From: Albula goreensis
Taxonomy: Eukaryota > Chordata > Actinopteri > Albuliformes > Albulidae
Assembly (NCBI GenBank): GCA_022829145.1
Contig: CM040745.1
Location: forward strand, 14,557,501 to 14,621,500
Length of the DNA stretch: 64,000 nucleotides
Direction: 5' to 3'
Below the pieces are notes generated by a model. The model saw only the letters and a list, made by a program, of their open reading frames with translations, ran no database searches and had not been told where the DNA came from. A program made the position numbers and the translations under genes. Shown in pieces: positions 27,092 to 38,910 of this stretch; the first letter of the stretch is position 1; the number at the start of each line of letters is the position of its first letter.

Positions 27092-27839
27092 CTGTTCCCA
27101 GAAATATTGCACCTAGCATAGCTCCACAACTACATACATAAATATAATGAATATTAAGATATCAGAAGCTAATTACAGGACCCCTATGCAGATTCTATGG
27201 CAGTGCTTTGAAGAAGCATTAGTGGATGAAAATGAATTCAACATGTTGTGAAGCCATTTAATCTATGTTAAAGTAAAAAAAAAAAAAATTAACATATTTG
27301 AACCCAAGCCATAATGGCCTCTTTTTAAGGGTTTTCAATATTTATCATTTTCATAGCAAACCTTAGTTCATTCCTGCTGCCCCTGCTAAGCTCAACATGC
27401 TGGAGAAGAGAGTAGTTAATAAATTAAAACGTGTTACTCAAAGTTATTGATGGAGTGTTCCGTGAAACAGCTGACCAGAGACCTGCATTTCCAGCAATTT
27501 TGAGCCCAGCTGGAAAACATGCTGTTGGACATGCAGTATGTAGCAGTGTGCATCAAGTAACCGGAGAGGGAACCAAAGCACTCCAGTGCTATGATGAGGC
27601 TGCATCCAGCTCTGAAATATCATCAGTGCTCGTGTCCGGACACTTCATTGCCGAGGACTGCTATGAATTGGGTGGGCGAATAGCATAGCATCTATGGTAT
27701 CAGGGGAGGACACTGATTGAAAAGGAGGGGGGAAACACACAGACAGACCCATGCTATTTATTTTTCCAGGCACACAGCACTTTCAATTCTCTCCATGAAT
27801 GCTGCCCTTGCAGTGTGTGTGTTTTTTTCTCTAGCAAGT
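27092..27839. other. Intron, no recognisable gene
   Basis: A 13-base A run lies near 27276-27288. Short frames only. Confidence 0.35.
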
Positions 27840-28290
27840 CTCAAAGCAGGAGGCGGGGGAAGAAAAGGCTGGATTGTAAAATGGGTAAAATCATTTTGGC
27901 AGCCGAGAGTGTTCCCGAGCAGCGAGTCTCACACAGCTGTGTGCTGACTCCCCCTCTATCACCCAGCACAATCCATCTGGATTTGAAAATGTATATCCCT
28001 CTGTTTTTCGCCAGTTTGTTTTTTTTTTTTGGAAGTGCACACATTTGTTGTTCCTACGCACTTTACTCACTTTGAAATGTTAATCGGCTCACTCCGGGTC
28101 GCAGAGAGGCATTGTCGTTTTTAATTTGTGCTGTTACACTTCAGTCACACAATGACTCTGCCCCCATGCAAAGGGGAGAGCATTTTCAGAGCAAGAGGAA
28201 GGCAGCATAAACAGGGCACCTGCAAATAGCTGCACTCTAAACAGGATTAGCATGGGGAAATAATTGTGTATCTGGTTCTGAAAGCTGCAA
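27840..28290. promoter_or_regulatory. Candidate conserved non-coding element with octamer half-site
   Basis: CCATGCAAAGGGGAG (ATGCAAA core at 28166-28172) is a POU-type half-site. Around it are GTCGTTTTTAATTTGTGC, CAGGATTAGCATGGGG and AAATAATTGTG. The sequence is complex and CpG-retaining compared with neighbours. Composition-based only. Confidence 0.28.
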
Positions 28291-28439
28291 GATACTCACA
28301 GGGCCTCTCTAATGATGTTCAGTCAAACAGAAACAAACAACTCACTCTGCCTATATACCTGTAACAACAAGGTTTTCTGAAAATGTCACTATTCCCATAG
28401 AATTAGTTGGACTATAATTGATTGTGTTTACACCATTTG

Positions 28440-28456
28440 TTTTTTTTTTTTTTTTT
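28440..28456 (+). repeat. Poly(T)17
   Basis: A homopolymer of 17 T. It could be the tail of a decayed minus-strand retroposon, but no body is recognisable beside it. Confidence 0.8.
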
Positions 28457-28799
28457 AGTTTCAGCATGATTATTTAATCCTGTATTTTATTGTTTTATGT
28501 TATTCTCCTTAAAGTGTCTGTACTATATTTGATATATTACTTGGCATAAACAGGCTACCCCTATTTCTCAGTCTATCAGTGATCAATTGATTGACTGACA
28601 GATGGCCGGACAAATGAAGAGACGGAGAGATGGGTAGATAATGATGGTAATAGTAATCCATCAACAAACCTACCCTGTCAATCAACTTGCCGTAAATCTT
28701 GTATCACAACTCCTGCTAATCAGCATGGGTTGCACTGGGTCTACTAATCGGATTGCTAAGCAACGGACTCTGCAACCATTTTCATTTCATTATGCTGAT

Positions 28800-29170
28800 G
28801 CTTTGGGAAATTGCACTCCAATATCCCATCTCAAGATCTGTAAGTTAACCCCGCTGAGCCATACCGATCGGGTTCTCCAGGCTGGCTTTCAGCAATCAAT
28901 GCTGTCTTAATTAGACCAGGCAAACATTTTATCTGTGGACTTGCACGCCTTGTTCTCTAACAATTAGGTAATAAAATGAAGACACAAAACTCTGCAGCAA
29001 AACTCTGTACAATAAGACCAGGCCTGCTCTGGAGAGTCAGGCAGAGAGATTACACTTCTGACCGGTATTTCAAACGGAATTACCTTCCGCTGCTCAAGGG
29101 GGATCGTGTTCAGCGCTGATTAGGCCTGATCTAAAGGTCTAAATCACACATGTTGATAGGGCTAATCCAG
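28800..29170. promoter_or_regulatory. Candidate enhancer / conserved non-coding element
   Basis: TTAATTAG at 28907-28914 is a classic LIM/paired-type homeodomain site. It is followed by AACAATTAGGTAATAAAATG and, near 29115, GCGCTGATTAGGCCTGATC. Retained CpGs (ACCGATCGGG, CTTCCGCTGC) and absence of simple repeats fit a constrained element. Conservation must be tested by alignment. Confidence 0.32.
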
Positions 29171-29996
29171 CAAGCGGAACACCGGTAGCTAAGGGCACCC
29201 ACTCTGGGCTGAAATCGGAGGACCTCTGTCACTCGACCCCATCCCCTTCTCTCTTGGAAGGTAATGAAATTGGATGCAGCCACAGACTCACCCATACTGC
29301 CAGGACTAAAACTACCAACAGACAAGAAAAGAGGATACAGCAGATTCTGCGTTCCTTGCAGCATCCACGTCCACTGGGGCATGTGTGGGTGGCGGGGAGA
29401 CTGGGGAAAGGCCAGCTAGCTTGCATTCATTTTAATCCAAAGAAAAAGCCCACTCACCTAGTGACCACAGAGAACACAGCAAACACAGAGAAAGACATGC
29501 AGAAGTGCACTGGAGTGAGTCTTCTTGTACTCCCGTGCAGTTAAGTCTGCCATATGCCACCTGATAGCTTTCATTGAAAAACATTGTTTTGTTTCATAGT
29601 TATTGTCTTATTACATGCATCATTCCATTTCAGTGCATGTGAAAGACCTATAACCCGGAAACATCACAGCCAGAACAGGTGAGCAGCGGCAGAGTGATCT
29701 TGGCTCAGAGGGGTTAGTTTACACCCCATCAGCTGCAGGCAGTGGGACAATGAAGCAGGCTACATTACACAACACTGTACTCCTTTTAAACACATCTAAA
29801 CACTGCTTAGAGAAGGTTTTCTTCCCTTCCACAAAGTTGTTGGAAACACTAAAAGGAAGACCATAGGGGCAGTGTTTCTGGGAAAGTCACATGAAGATGG
29901 CCAGCCAAGTGTGACCGCAAGAATGGAGGACAGAGGTCTATCTGTCCCCCGAATGCTGCTGTGTTGAACTGAGGAAAAGCCACACGCATGCGCACT

Positions 29997-29999
<3 letters not shown>

Positions 30000-30043
<44 letters not shown>
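30000..30043 (+). repeat. (GT)22 microsatellite
   Basis: An uninterrupted 44-base GT run, preceded by CGCATGCGCACTTGC and followed by an AGAGAGAAAGAAAG tract. Alternating purine-pyrimidine over about 60 bases makes it a potential Z-DNA segment. Confidence 0.9.
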
Positions 30044-30044
<1 letters not shown>

Positions 30045-30109
30045 TGTGTCAGAGAGAAAGAAAGACGAGGAAGTCTTTCACAGTAAAGCCACGTTTCTCA
30101 CAGAATGCA

Positions 30110-30340
30110 ACATGGCCCTGTTCAATTAACCCTGGAGCAGAGAGCCACACAGGGGGGGATTTTGGATTTATCTCCTGCAGTATTTATTACGAGCGCAGTC
30201 TCATTATCAGCACAGCGGCATCCTCCCCCGTCTTTAAAATGGTCTCTGCATGAGTTTACAATCTGTCGCAGCTTTCTGCTTAAAGTAACACCCTTGTTGT
30301 ACGAGCGAGTGGGAACTCGATGCAAAACAGAAAAGCTAAC
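30110..30340. promoter_or_regulatory. Candidate conserved non-coding element
   Basis: Complex, CpG-retaining sequence (TTATTACGAGCGCAGTC, GTACGAGCGAGTGGG) with TTCAATTAACC and TCTTTAAAATGG, directly downstream of the GT microsatellite. Weak support from composition. Confidence 0.22.
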
Positions 30341-30669
30341 TCCTTTTCCACAATTCCTTCATTCCTCTGCTCTGTGAGCAGGAATACATTTGTATGTAAT
30401 TCAGATACATGCCCATTCAACTGCCCTGGCGTCCAAATACAATACAACATCATGTTTTTATGATTTATCATAAAATGCAAACCTTTATAATAAATAAAGT
30501 AACCTTACAGAGAGCTTCAGTCAGAGGCCTGAGGGCATTTACTTCTCAGTCCATAGCAAGAAGAATAATTACGATTGACATGTCAGACACAGAAACATTT
30601 AACCTTCAATGTCTAAATCTGAGCTTTTGTGGGTTGCAGAGAGAGTTGCTGTTGGTCTGCTGGCTCATT

Positions 30670-30845
30670 GTACACATTTTTCCACTGTAGACCTGAAACC
30701 AGGCTGGCACATTATACCACTTTCCCACCTCATAGCCTGGATTATACTGCCTGGATTATAGTCTTTTTCAAATGAAGAAGTGGAACCTGGATAGCTGAAG
30801 ATACTCCATTTCCACTGTACAGTGGGAACCAGGCTGGCAGAATAT
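30670..30845 (+). repeat. Two spaced copies of a ~25-bp motif
   Basis: CCACTGTAGACCTGAAACC, then AGGCTGGCA (near 30681) recurs as CCACTGTACAGTGGGAACC, then AGGCTGGCA (near 30816), about 135 bases later. TGCCTGGATTATA also occurs twice in the spacer in slightly different form. Likely an old segmental duplication. Confidence 0.45.
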
Positions 30846-31481
30846 CCATGCTGTCTGCATTAAATTGTACTGTTCTAACCAGGCCAGAAACCACAGCTAG
30901 TTTTACCCCTGTCTCCCTGCACAGCAGTGTCTCAGGAAAGGAGAGTAACTGCAGTACCTGGATTCCCAGAGAACTGAGCCTGTCCTGAAATCTCAATATT
31001 CTCTGCCCAGCCCTGGTGAAAGCATATCGGAAGAGAAATGAGGACATGTTCATTACGCTTGGAGCGGCACTGAGCTGGAAAACAGTGCTAGGCGTAATTT
31101 ATCCCACCCTGGGTTTTTTTTTCTGGGTTGTTCTTGTACTAAATGGTTGATAAGCAAGTGCTTTGTGTGCACATGCAGCGAGTAATTGCTTCAGCAGAAT
31201 CAGCGGATGAGCGGTGAGCAGGGCTTGGCCTGCACTCCTGTTGTAAATTTTCGGAAATATGTCTTTGCCCCAACCCCCTCCCACCACCCCGCCTGCCTCC
31301 CCCATAGTGAAAGGCTCAGCAGCGGAACCCGAGTCCTCGCCTTTGAAATTCATACATTTTCTACAAATGTTTTATTAATCTCCTCCCCCAACAAACTCCT
31401 GTTCAACAAAAGCTCCAGGACCCGACATGCCAGCATATTTGAATTGAATATCGAATGCACACATCCACACCAACACACACC

Positions 31482-31753
31482 CACACTCTTATTAACTCTC
31501 ACTGACACAGATATACATACACACACGCCCCCACAAACACTCACCCACTGTCATACAGATTTACATAGACAAATGCATGCTCATGCATGCAAACACACAT
31601 GAATTTGTACACACACACACACTCTTATTAACTCTCACTGACGCAGATATACATACACACACGCCCCCACAAACACTCACCCACTGTCATACAGATTTAC
31701 ATAGACAAATGCATGCTCATGCATGCAAACACACATGAATTTGTACACACACA
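31482..31753 (+). repeat. 136-bp tandem duplication, two nearly identical copies, CA-rich
   Basis: Copy 1 (31482-31617) and copy 2 (31618-31753) begin CACACTCTTATTAACTCTC and match base for base, except one difference that I see (A at 31506, G at 31642). Each unit contains the self-complementary words GCATGC and ATGCAT. Such high identity implies a recent event, probably unequal exchange or slippage in the flanking CA runs. Plus-strand frames crossing it merely translate the repeat. Confidence 0.92.
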
Positions 31754-32544
31754 CACACATACACACACAAACACGCTTGATCATGGGAGAACCTGCAATG
31801 GTTTAAAAGCTGGCAACCATGCCCCTGGTAGAAAGATGGAGGAGGAGCAGCAGGTTCAGAGCAACAGCTGTGTTACAGTCACTGATCTCAGCAGCTCCAC
31901 CACAGACCTGGGCAGGCCCGTCCCAGGACAGGGACAGTGTGCCCTGCAGCTAGGACAGGACATATTGTCCTTCCCATGCAAAGCTGGACCGGTGTGCAGG
32001 CCAGGATTGCGATAAAGGTAAAAGAAGGCCCTCAATGCCTAGGATGTTGTGGACATGGAGAGGGTTACCCAAGCAGGACTAATTAACCACCTGATTCTGT
32101 CTGAAACTCACACCACTCCGGCAGCAGCAGGTGATTTTAATAGAGGGAAGAGTGTGTCACTCACCCAGGTTGGACATAGTACCGGTAATGCATTTTAATT
32201 ACTCCCCCTAGAGTTGAACACTGAGTTGATCCTTGCACTGGACCCATGAATCAAGAGAGGAAAAAACCAAATCAACACCAACGAAATTACGGCACTCAGT
32301 GGGTAAGCAGCCATCTCATTCCATACAGAAAATTAGGTTTTGCTGTGAGATGACTGACAGTAGATAGTCATGTGACTTGCTGACAGAGACAGATTAAAGG
32401 GTCCAGCTCAAATATGGGGAGTGAGGTCAAGGTTAGCACCCAGATACCATCCTCCATTAGGAGGAGGTCAGCACCCCCCTCCCTGTCCCTTTCCACTGAG
32501 GCTCAGCTGTTTGTCTCTATCACTCACATAGATGACACAGCAAA
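31754..32544. other. Intron, no recognisable gene
   Basis: A CA run continues to about 31775. The rest is unique-looking, with short frames only. Confidence 0.35.
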
Positions 32545-32817
32545 CCACTCTACACAGATCCCTGTTCTACTCTACACAGCCAGCCAGGGCAAAACCTATT
32601 CTACTCTGCACAGGTAGGGGAATTTCAGTTCCAGTCCAGACCCAGAGCAAATCCTCCTTCTATCCTACAAAGCCAAGGCAAATCCCCTTCCACCACTCCA
32701 CACAGCAAAGACAAATCCAGTTCCACTCTTCATATCCAGAGTGAATCCTGTTCCACTATACACAGGTAGGGAAAATCCTGCTCCACCATTTACAGACAGG
32801 GGAAGTCTGATTTTACC
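32545..32817 (+). repeat. Degenerate minisatellite, ~30-bp unit, about nine copies
   Basis: Units follow CCACTCTACACAGCNAGGGC then AAATCCTGTT, repeating about nine times with substitutions and small indels. Because the unit is close to ten codons, a minus-strand frame (32922-32665) reads as a GTGF-containing ten-residue repeat. I regard that as a by-product of the array. Confidence 0.8.
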
Positions 32818-35439
32818 ATTAATCACAATTAGGGTAATTATTTTACAACCACAGAGTGTTTTAAACTCACTGTGTTTTGATGACATAAGAAAGGGTATAC
32901 ACCAAAAATGAAAATACTGCATATGACTGACATGTTACAGTGTGTGCGCTAGAAAAGTCAGAGAGTGACAGTGCTTGTGCTAACCACTGTTATCCATCAG
33001 TCTATTGAATAAATAGAACCGCTGTCTGCTTCCACCTCCACATGAGTCACATAGTCTTGCATGCCAGTCACTGGCTTAAACAAAACCATCTGCTAATTTG
33101 TTCAGAACATTATTCCAATGACCAGCTGTGAGACGGGTTGGTTGTGCTTTTTAATCTTCTGGGCTGAGTGAACTGTACTGAATGTAATGAATGTATTAGT
33201 GACAACCCAGGCAGTGTAAAAAGTGAAAGCGAAAGGTCAACGCAGACAAGCTCCCCAAGCACTGCACTGGACAGTGGTGGTGCTCTACTACAATTTCAGC
33301 TGCAGTAAGGTCAGAATTCAAGGGGTAGTTTCAGTCATATAATAGCACTGCCTGCACCTGCCTGAACTGAAACAGAGCAAATGACAATCCCAACTGTCAG
33401 ATACCATTTTAATCGCACGGTGACCACTTGCCAAATGCACTGATGCTGACTGCACAACAACCAGTGCAACACTGCTGACCGCACTATGACCACCTGTCCT
33501 AGATAATGACCCAGACTGGCCAGGCTGACCTCTCTCTCACAGTATACACTAGACCCAGCTGGTGCACACACCCTCCTCTACCTCAGCTATCGTACTACAC
33601 AGAGCCCATAAGGAAGGCCCGGGTACAATTGGCAGTGACTTTAAAAAATGAATATTTTCACTTGTTTTTTAGTCATGTGTTTTTGCTGCTGTTGGTTTCT
33701 CATAAGTGCAGTACTCTTGATCCTTCGAAGCCAAGCTGGGGACAAGCCTAGTCAGTCGTGCCAGTGGCATATACAGTAATTGTGACTGTTCAGGGTTCTT
33801 GGCCTATCACAGGCAAGCAATGGTTTCTGTGGAGACACTCCACTCATTTATGGCAGCGAGGTGAAGGATCAGATATCAGTCTTGACTTGCAGCAACTTGC
33901 CTGCTGAACCATGCCAACTCAAAAAAAAATAATATACACAAACAAGAGAATGGACTATCTTCAAAGAAATGTAATCCATACATTACAAAAGGGGGGAAAT
34001 AAGACCTTTGTAAAAACAAAAAAGTTTCAAAACTTGTTTTGTATTTAGCGTTTCCTGTCTGTCAAGACATGAGCTAGCAAGAACTGGTCCTAGATATGTC
34101 ATGAGAGACGGCTTTTGTGTGTTTGCAATGAACACGGCAGCTGTTTTCTTAACTCATCTTTCTTTTATAGCGTCTCACACACTGATATTCACATACACAC
34201 ACACATTCAGGTTTCTCCATTACAATAAAGATATTTTCTGACAAGATAATTGATTTGTTCTGGGAAAAAAGAAAAGTATATTAGAAAGTTTGTGAATAGA
34301 GATGGATTAACAGGCACAATGCTCTGGAAGGAGTCAGTCTGTGAGAGGCGAGATCCATGGAGAGGAGATTCTCTCCTGTGAGAGGAATAATTCCATTTAA
34401 GGGGATTACGGCCTTTTCTGTCCAACATCCTCAGGAAAATATCATCCCGTCTTTGTGTCTGTCAGCCACCACTCTCTACAACGGGGGGAGGAACCCAAGT
34501 GTGAGCACCCTGCTTCAATGTTTGATGCAAAACTTATTTTAATTTTATACATTTGTGTTTTTTTTTTTTGAAAGAGGGTAAGCACATCTGTATTAAACAT
34601 AAAATTTGGACTGATAAACCTTGTGGCACAGCGAATTTGGGAGTAGTCACACACAAGAAAAATGACAAGAATATGTGCCTAAGTTTTCCCATGCAGTCTA
34701 ACAGAGCCCAACTGCTTGTGCTGCAGAGTCTACAAAGAAGGAGATGTTTCAAAATGGAAAATGGTGACCCATATTCATTAACCTAAATATTGAACAAATT
34801 ATGTGGTTAGGTGGTTCAGATGGAAGAATGCATCTGTTGTCATCCAAGACCAGATTTTCCTACAGCTGCTCAGAGAGTATTCAGCACTGTGTGAAGCCTG
34901 GTCCTGAACACCTCTAAGAGGCTCTGCTTCTCTTCCATTTTCTGCAGAATTCACAATGCAAGCTCTTTTCATCACACAGAAACACAAGCAGACCACGGCT
35001 TTTCCAAAAGTCCTGACTGAGCTCACAATGGGAGAGTGGATCCGTGGTTCTTTTAGCGTAAACTGTGCTCACTGTGCTCTCCCCTACAGGGCAAGACAAG
35101 GTATTTCAGAGGAGGAACTCTAACTGCAGTCATCCAGACCTAACCTGCTGCTACCAGGCAAGTATATCCTCACACACTGCAACATAGTGCATCCCCCAGG
35201 TGCGGACACCACCAAATGATGCCCTACGTAGGAGCTGATGCTCCCCACCCCCCACCAAAAACAATGCAGTCATCTCTGTGGAGACAGTTTGGGAGAGAGG
35301 ATTTCAGCTCCTTGCTGAAAAAAAATCCTTGAGTTTTCACATTCCAGAAATTCCAAGCATAGGGCGGTTATTTGCTTTTAGCGGGTTGAGAGCAATCTGC
35401 ACGGGAGCTGGATAATATGCTAACCCAATCTTAGGCAAT
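32818..35439. other. Intron, no recognisable gene
   Basis: A 13-base T run lies at about 34558-34569. No repeat family or gene is recognised. Confidence 0.4.
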
Positions 35440-35630
35440 CTCAGGCCCACACTGGCTCCAGCTATGGGGCCTCATGTGACAGAGGCAGGCAGAAACTCAC
35501 CGCGAGGTCAGACAATTATCACAGCCACTGCAATCAGCTACCTTCCTTTTGCTCTGCATAATCCATGCGCTTCTTTTCAAAAACTCCAGAGCAAAGCATT
35601 TATATCCACATTGCTTAATTAAACATATGA
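35440..35630. promoter_or_regulatory. Candidate conserved non-coding element
   Basis: CACCGCGAGGTCAGACAATT, TGCATAATCCATGCGC (TAATCC core) and TTGCTTAATTAAACATATG cluster in about 190 bases of complex sequence. Motif-based hypothesis. Confidence 0.25.
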
Positions 35631-38579
35631 AAAAATACCTGACATAATAAAGCTAAGGGAAAAAGTAGCTGAAATCCACTAATCGGGACACTCCTGACAA
35701 CAAAAGCCACTTCCTATGCTTACTCTTGGTTAGAGCTGAATGCACCCTGTAAATTATGACTAATACTGAACAACTGGCCAGTTCAGAGTATATTGAAAAT
35801 AAGCAGATAAGGTCCATACAATAATGTGGGACTGCTAGGATATGATGTTATTTGTACATATGTATCTGCACACAAAGATGGAAATACTGACAAAGCCCCT
35901 CATGGGGGGGGCACAAAAGAAAGCTGCAGACTTTATTCCATACTTTTGTTTGAACATGTTCTCTGGTAATGCAATCTCTTATCTCTTTGCACTTCTCTTC
36001 TGTTCTTCACTATCCCACAATACACTCCTGTTCCCTAATCCTCTCCTGTTCCATGCTAACCAATACTACTTCAAAGTCAAAAAGGCATGTTGCCAGTTAA
36101 GAGCTTTTGTTGGATTTTTATTACACTGTTTCATCATCAGAGTTATAACTGTCTGGTTCATACGGTTAAAAAGCAAAACGTCCTGTGCCTGAACAGAAGC
36201 CAGAAGCCAAAACATCGGATTGCTATGAACTGAGGAGGTTCAGAGTAGAAAGAAATCTGCTGACATTTAGTGAACCAAACATTCTAATATCATTTCTGTA
36301 AAAAACTACTAAATGCCTGAGAAAAGTGAACACTGTGAGTGGTACAGACATTTATAAAACTTCACAGGCCCTACTCCCCAGTGCATGGCCAAGCTGCCCG
36401 AACCATAAAAAACCAGGCCAGAGATGGGAATGCCCAAAAACACATACACAGACACTGTGCTCTGTACTGCTCATTGGCCAGCATGCCACCCTCCCCCCGG
36501 CAGGCCTACTGGAGACTGGAGGATGCCATCGAGCTAAATGCTCAGGCTAATGCGTTGTGTAAAGGATAAGTGTGTTATGCTGCCGGGCCTGATGAGTCAT
36601 TAGTCTTGGTCAAAGACAGGTGCACATACTAGCACGCGCGCACACACACACAGACCACATGCACATGCATACAGTGCATACAAAAAACAGAAATCCCTAG
36701 AGTGTTTTATATATGATATGATAGAATACCAAGTGGGGTGTAGTTGAGGAAAACAGAGAAGCAACAAGCTGGCAGAGAGGAACACACTTAGGCTGATTCC
36801 TGCCCTAGATTCCATTTCATTTCCCCCCCCTACTGCCAATGCAGAAGAGCAGCCTTACTGCTTCCATAGTTATCATAAACAGTGTCAGACTGATGCAACT
36901 ATATCTTTATGTGCAGAGGTGAAAGAGACTGGTATATAGACACTTATGCTATAAGCAAAAGTCCTCTGTGTTCATTTACAAAACTCATTATATACAGCTA
37001 ACTGTTTTTCACTTACTGCCTATTACTGGAGAACCAATGATAACAGATGAATATATTTGGATGACCCAAAATGCAACAGATACTGAAAACGTTATCCCCA
37101 TACCTCAAAACCAAATGGACCTTCAGTGCCTCTGAATGTATAGTTAAAACAGCCTGAAACAGCAGCACTAGTTCTTCCAAACTATAAGAGCACTTCTGAT
37201 GACTGTACTGATCTCAGAGTGGCTTGTGCTGTAGCTCTCTTCAGGCGTGCTCTGAAGTTGCTTCTTATTGCTAAAGAAACAGAAAACGCTGTAGGGTCTC
37301 TCAGAATTTTGTCACTTTATTGTGCAGGGCCATTTCATTTTTTTCTTGTCTAGTTAGCGTGCTCACTGCTTTAGAGTGTGTGTGTGTATGTTTGTTTGTG
37401 TGCGAAGGCTGGGGTCAATTTCAGTTGAATTCAGTCAATTCAGGAAATACATTAAAATGCATTCATTGAAAAATGTTACAATTTTCAATGAGGACTTTCT
37501 CATCTAATCACTGAATTTCAACTCCACTTCCAGTCGACTTAATTGAAATGAAATTAGGTACAATTCTGATGTATGTGTTTTGTGTGTGCAAGTGAGTGAG
37601 TTCGCTGTGGAACTGAGATAATGGTCCATCCCAAAAGGAAACAGGACCACATAACACTGCAAACAGCATATGTACATGAATGTCACTGGTTTTACTGCCT
37701 CCAGAAATTGGTCTCCAAGGAACACTGGCTATGGAATAATAATGCAGCATTAGTTGCTGGTACTGAAGCATAGAGGCATATATAGGCCAAGGAGTTGAAA
37801 TGTGTTAAGAAAACCCAGTTTCACTGTGCCTTTCATAAATTGGCCACAGCTGATATTACACTAAATCTAAATCAGGTAAGCTTATGCTGCATACAGGATA
37901 TGTTATCAGAAAACAGAACAGACACTGACTTTAGGTCTCCTATTAGGAGACAGCATACAGAGTTGTGGTTGACATATATCTATTTTTGATGTAAAACATA
38001 GAGGCTACACACAATTGTGTCACTCCAATCACCTGTGTACCTTAAAACACAATGCAACTAGTAACCCAGTGGCCTCCACAAAATTAAACTTTCCTTAAAT
38101 TAAAAAATAAACTGCCTATGACCTTAACAGAGAGTGTCTGTAAATTCTTCTGGCAGTCTTGCATAATTCTGCAGGCTTTTATTCCACTGGTATGGAGAGT
38201 GATTCTCCAGGTACTGCTGGTATACAGTACAACTGAATTCTCCCAGCTGTCTTCCACAGCAGATATAACGGACACTGGACCTTCCAGACTGCTCTAAGAA
38301 CAGACAACCCATCCGTCCCAGACCGATATAACAGATGGGCATCCCGCTGCTTTGCATTATGGGTCAGCACAGAACTTCCCTTGTGACCACCATGCCACAA
38401 GTCAGTTACAGTCATCCAAGATCAAAGCCAGATGATGTGCTACTTGTGTTTTTTTTAGCCAGCTTATCCTTCATCTATGCAGATGGCCCATCCACAGTCT
38501 CTCCTGGGGCTCGATGAGAATGTGCAAGCGCACATTATGGATGCAAGTCTGGTCTATAATGGCCCCCACTAGCTGGCTA
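35631..38579. other. Intron, no recognisable gene
   Basis: Short CA (about 36637-36653) and TG (about 37376-37388) runs. A 116-codon plus-strand frame at 35842-36192 is hydrophobic but lacks any domain and is treated as chance. Confidence 0.4.
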
Positions 38580-38910
38580 CATAATAACACTGATCATCCA
38601 TCTAATTACTTTCATCTAGAATCAATTGGCTGGACGCAGAAGTGCAGGTACCAGACATCAGCAACAGCGAGGTGAATTCAAAGTCCTGCGATTTAAACCA
38701 TTATGTATTTTAGGGCATTTTAAGCACAGCATTAATCTAAATTTGCCGGAGTAATGCCTTTTCAACAGAGCGCCAGGCAGCGGTTCCGCCCGAAGGCGCC
38801 GGGTGAAAGGAGGTGAGCGAGCACTTTCCCCTGGCGTCGGGAGCATCCGTTAAATCCTTCCCAGACTCTCTGTGCTAATCGACCAAACGGCAGGCCTCAG
38901 TCTCCCCTCC
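38580..38910. promoter_or_regulatory. Candidate enhancer or alternative promoter with CpG-rich core
   Basis: An AT-rich left part with CATCTAATTACTTTCATC (TAATTA at 38603-38608) and AGCATTAATCTAAATTTGCC leads into a CpG-rich core. That core (38768-38895) has about twelve CpGs in 130 bases by hand count. A good plus-strand donor-like word GGAGGTGAGC lies within it. Options: enhancer, unannotated alternative promoter or antisense RNA start. Nothing in the sequence decides between them. Confidence 0.35.

Noticed and set aside
31186-31602. 138-codon plus-strand open frame
   Set aside because: Its second half is His/Thr-rich translation of CA repeats, including the 136-bp duplication.
35842-36192. 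116-codon plus-strand frame with hydrophobic segments
   Set aside because: Hydrophobicity follows T-rich composition. No family resemblance, no exon signals noted.
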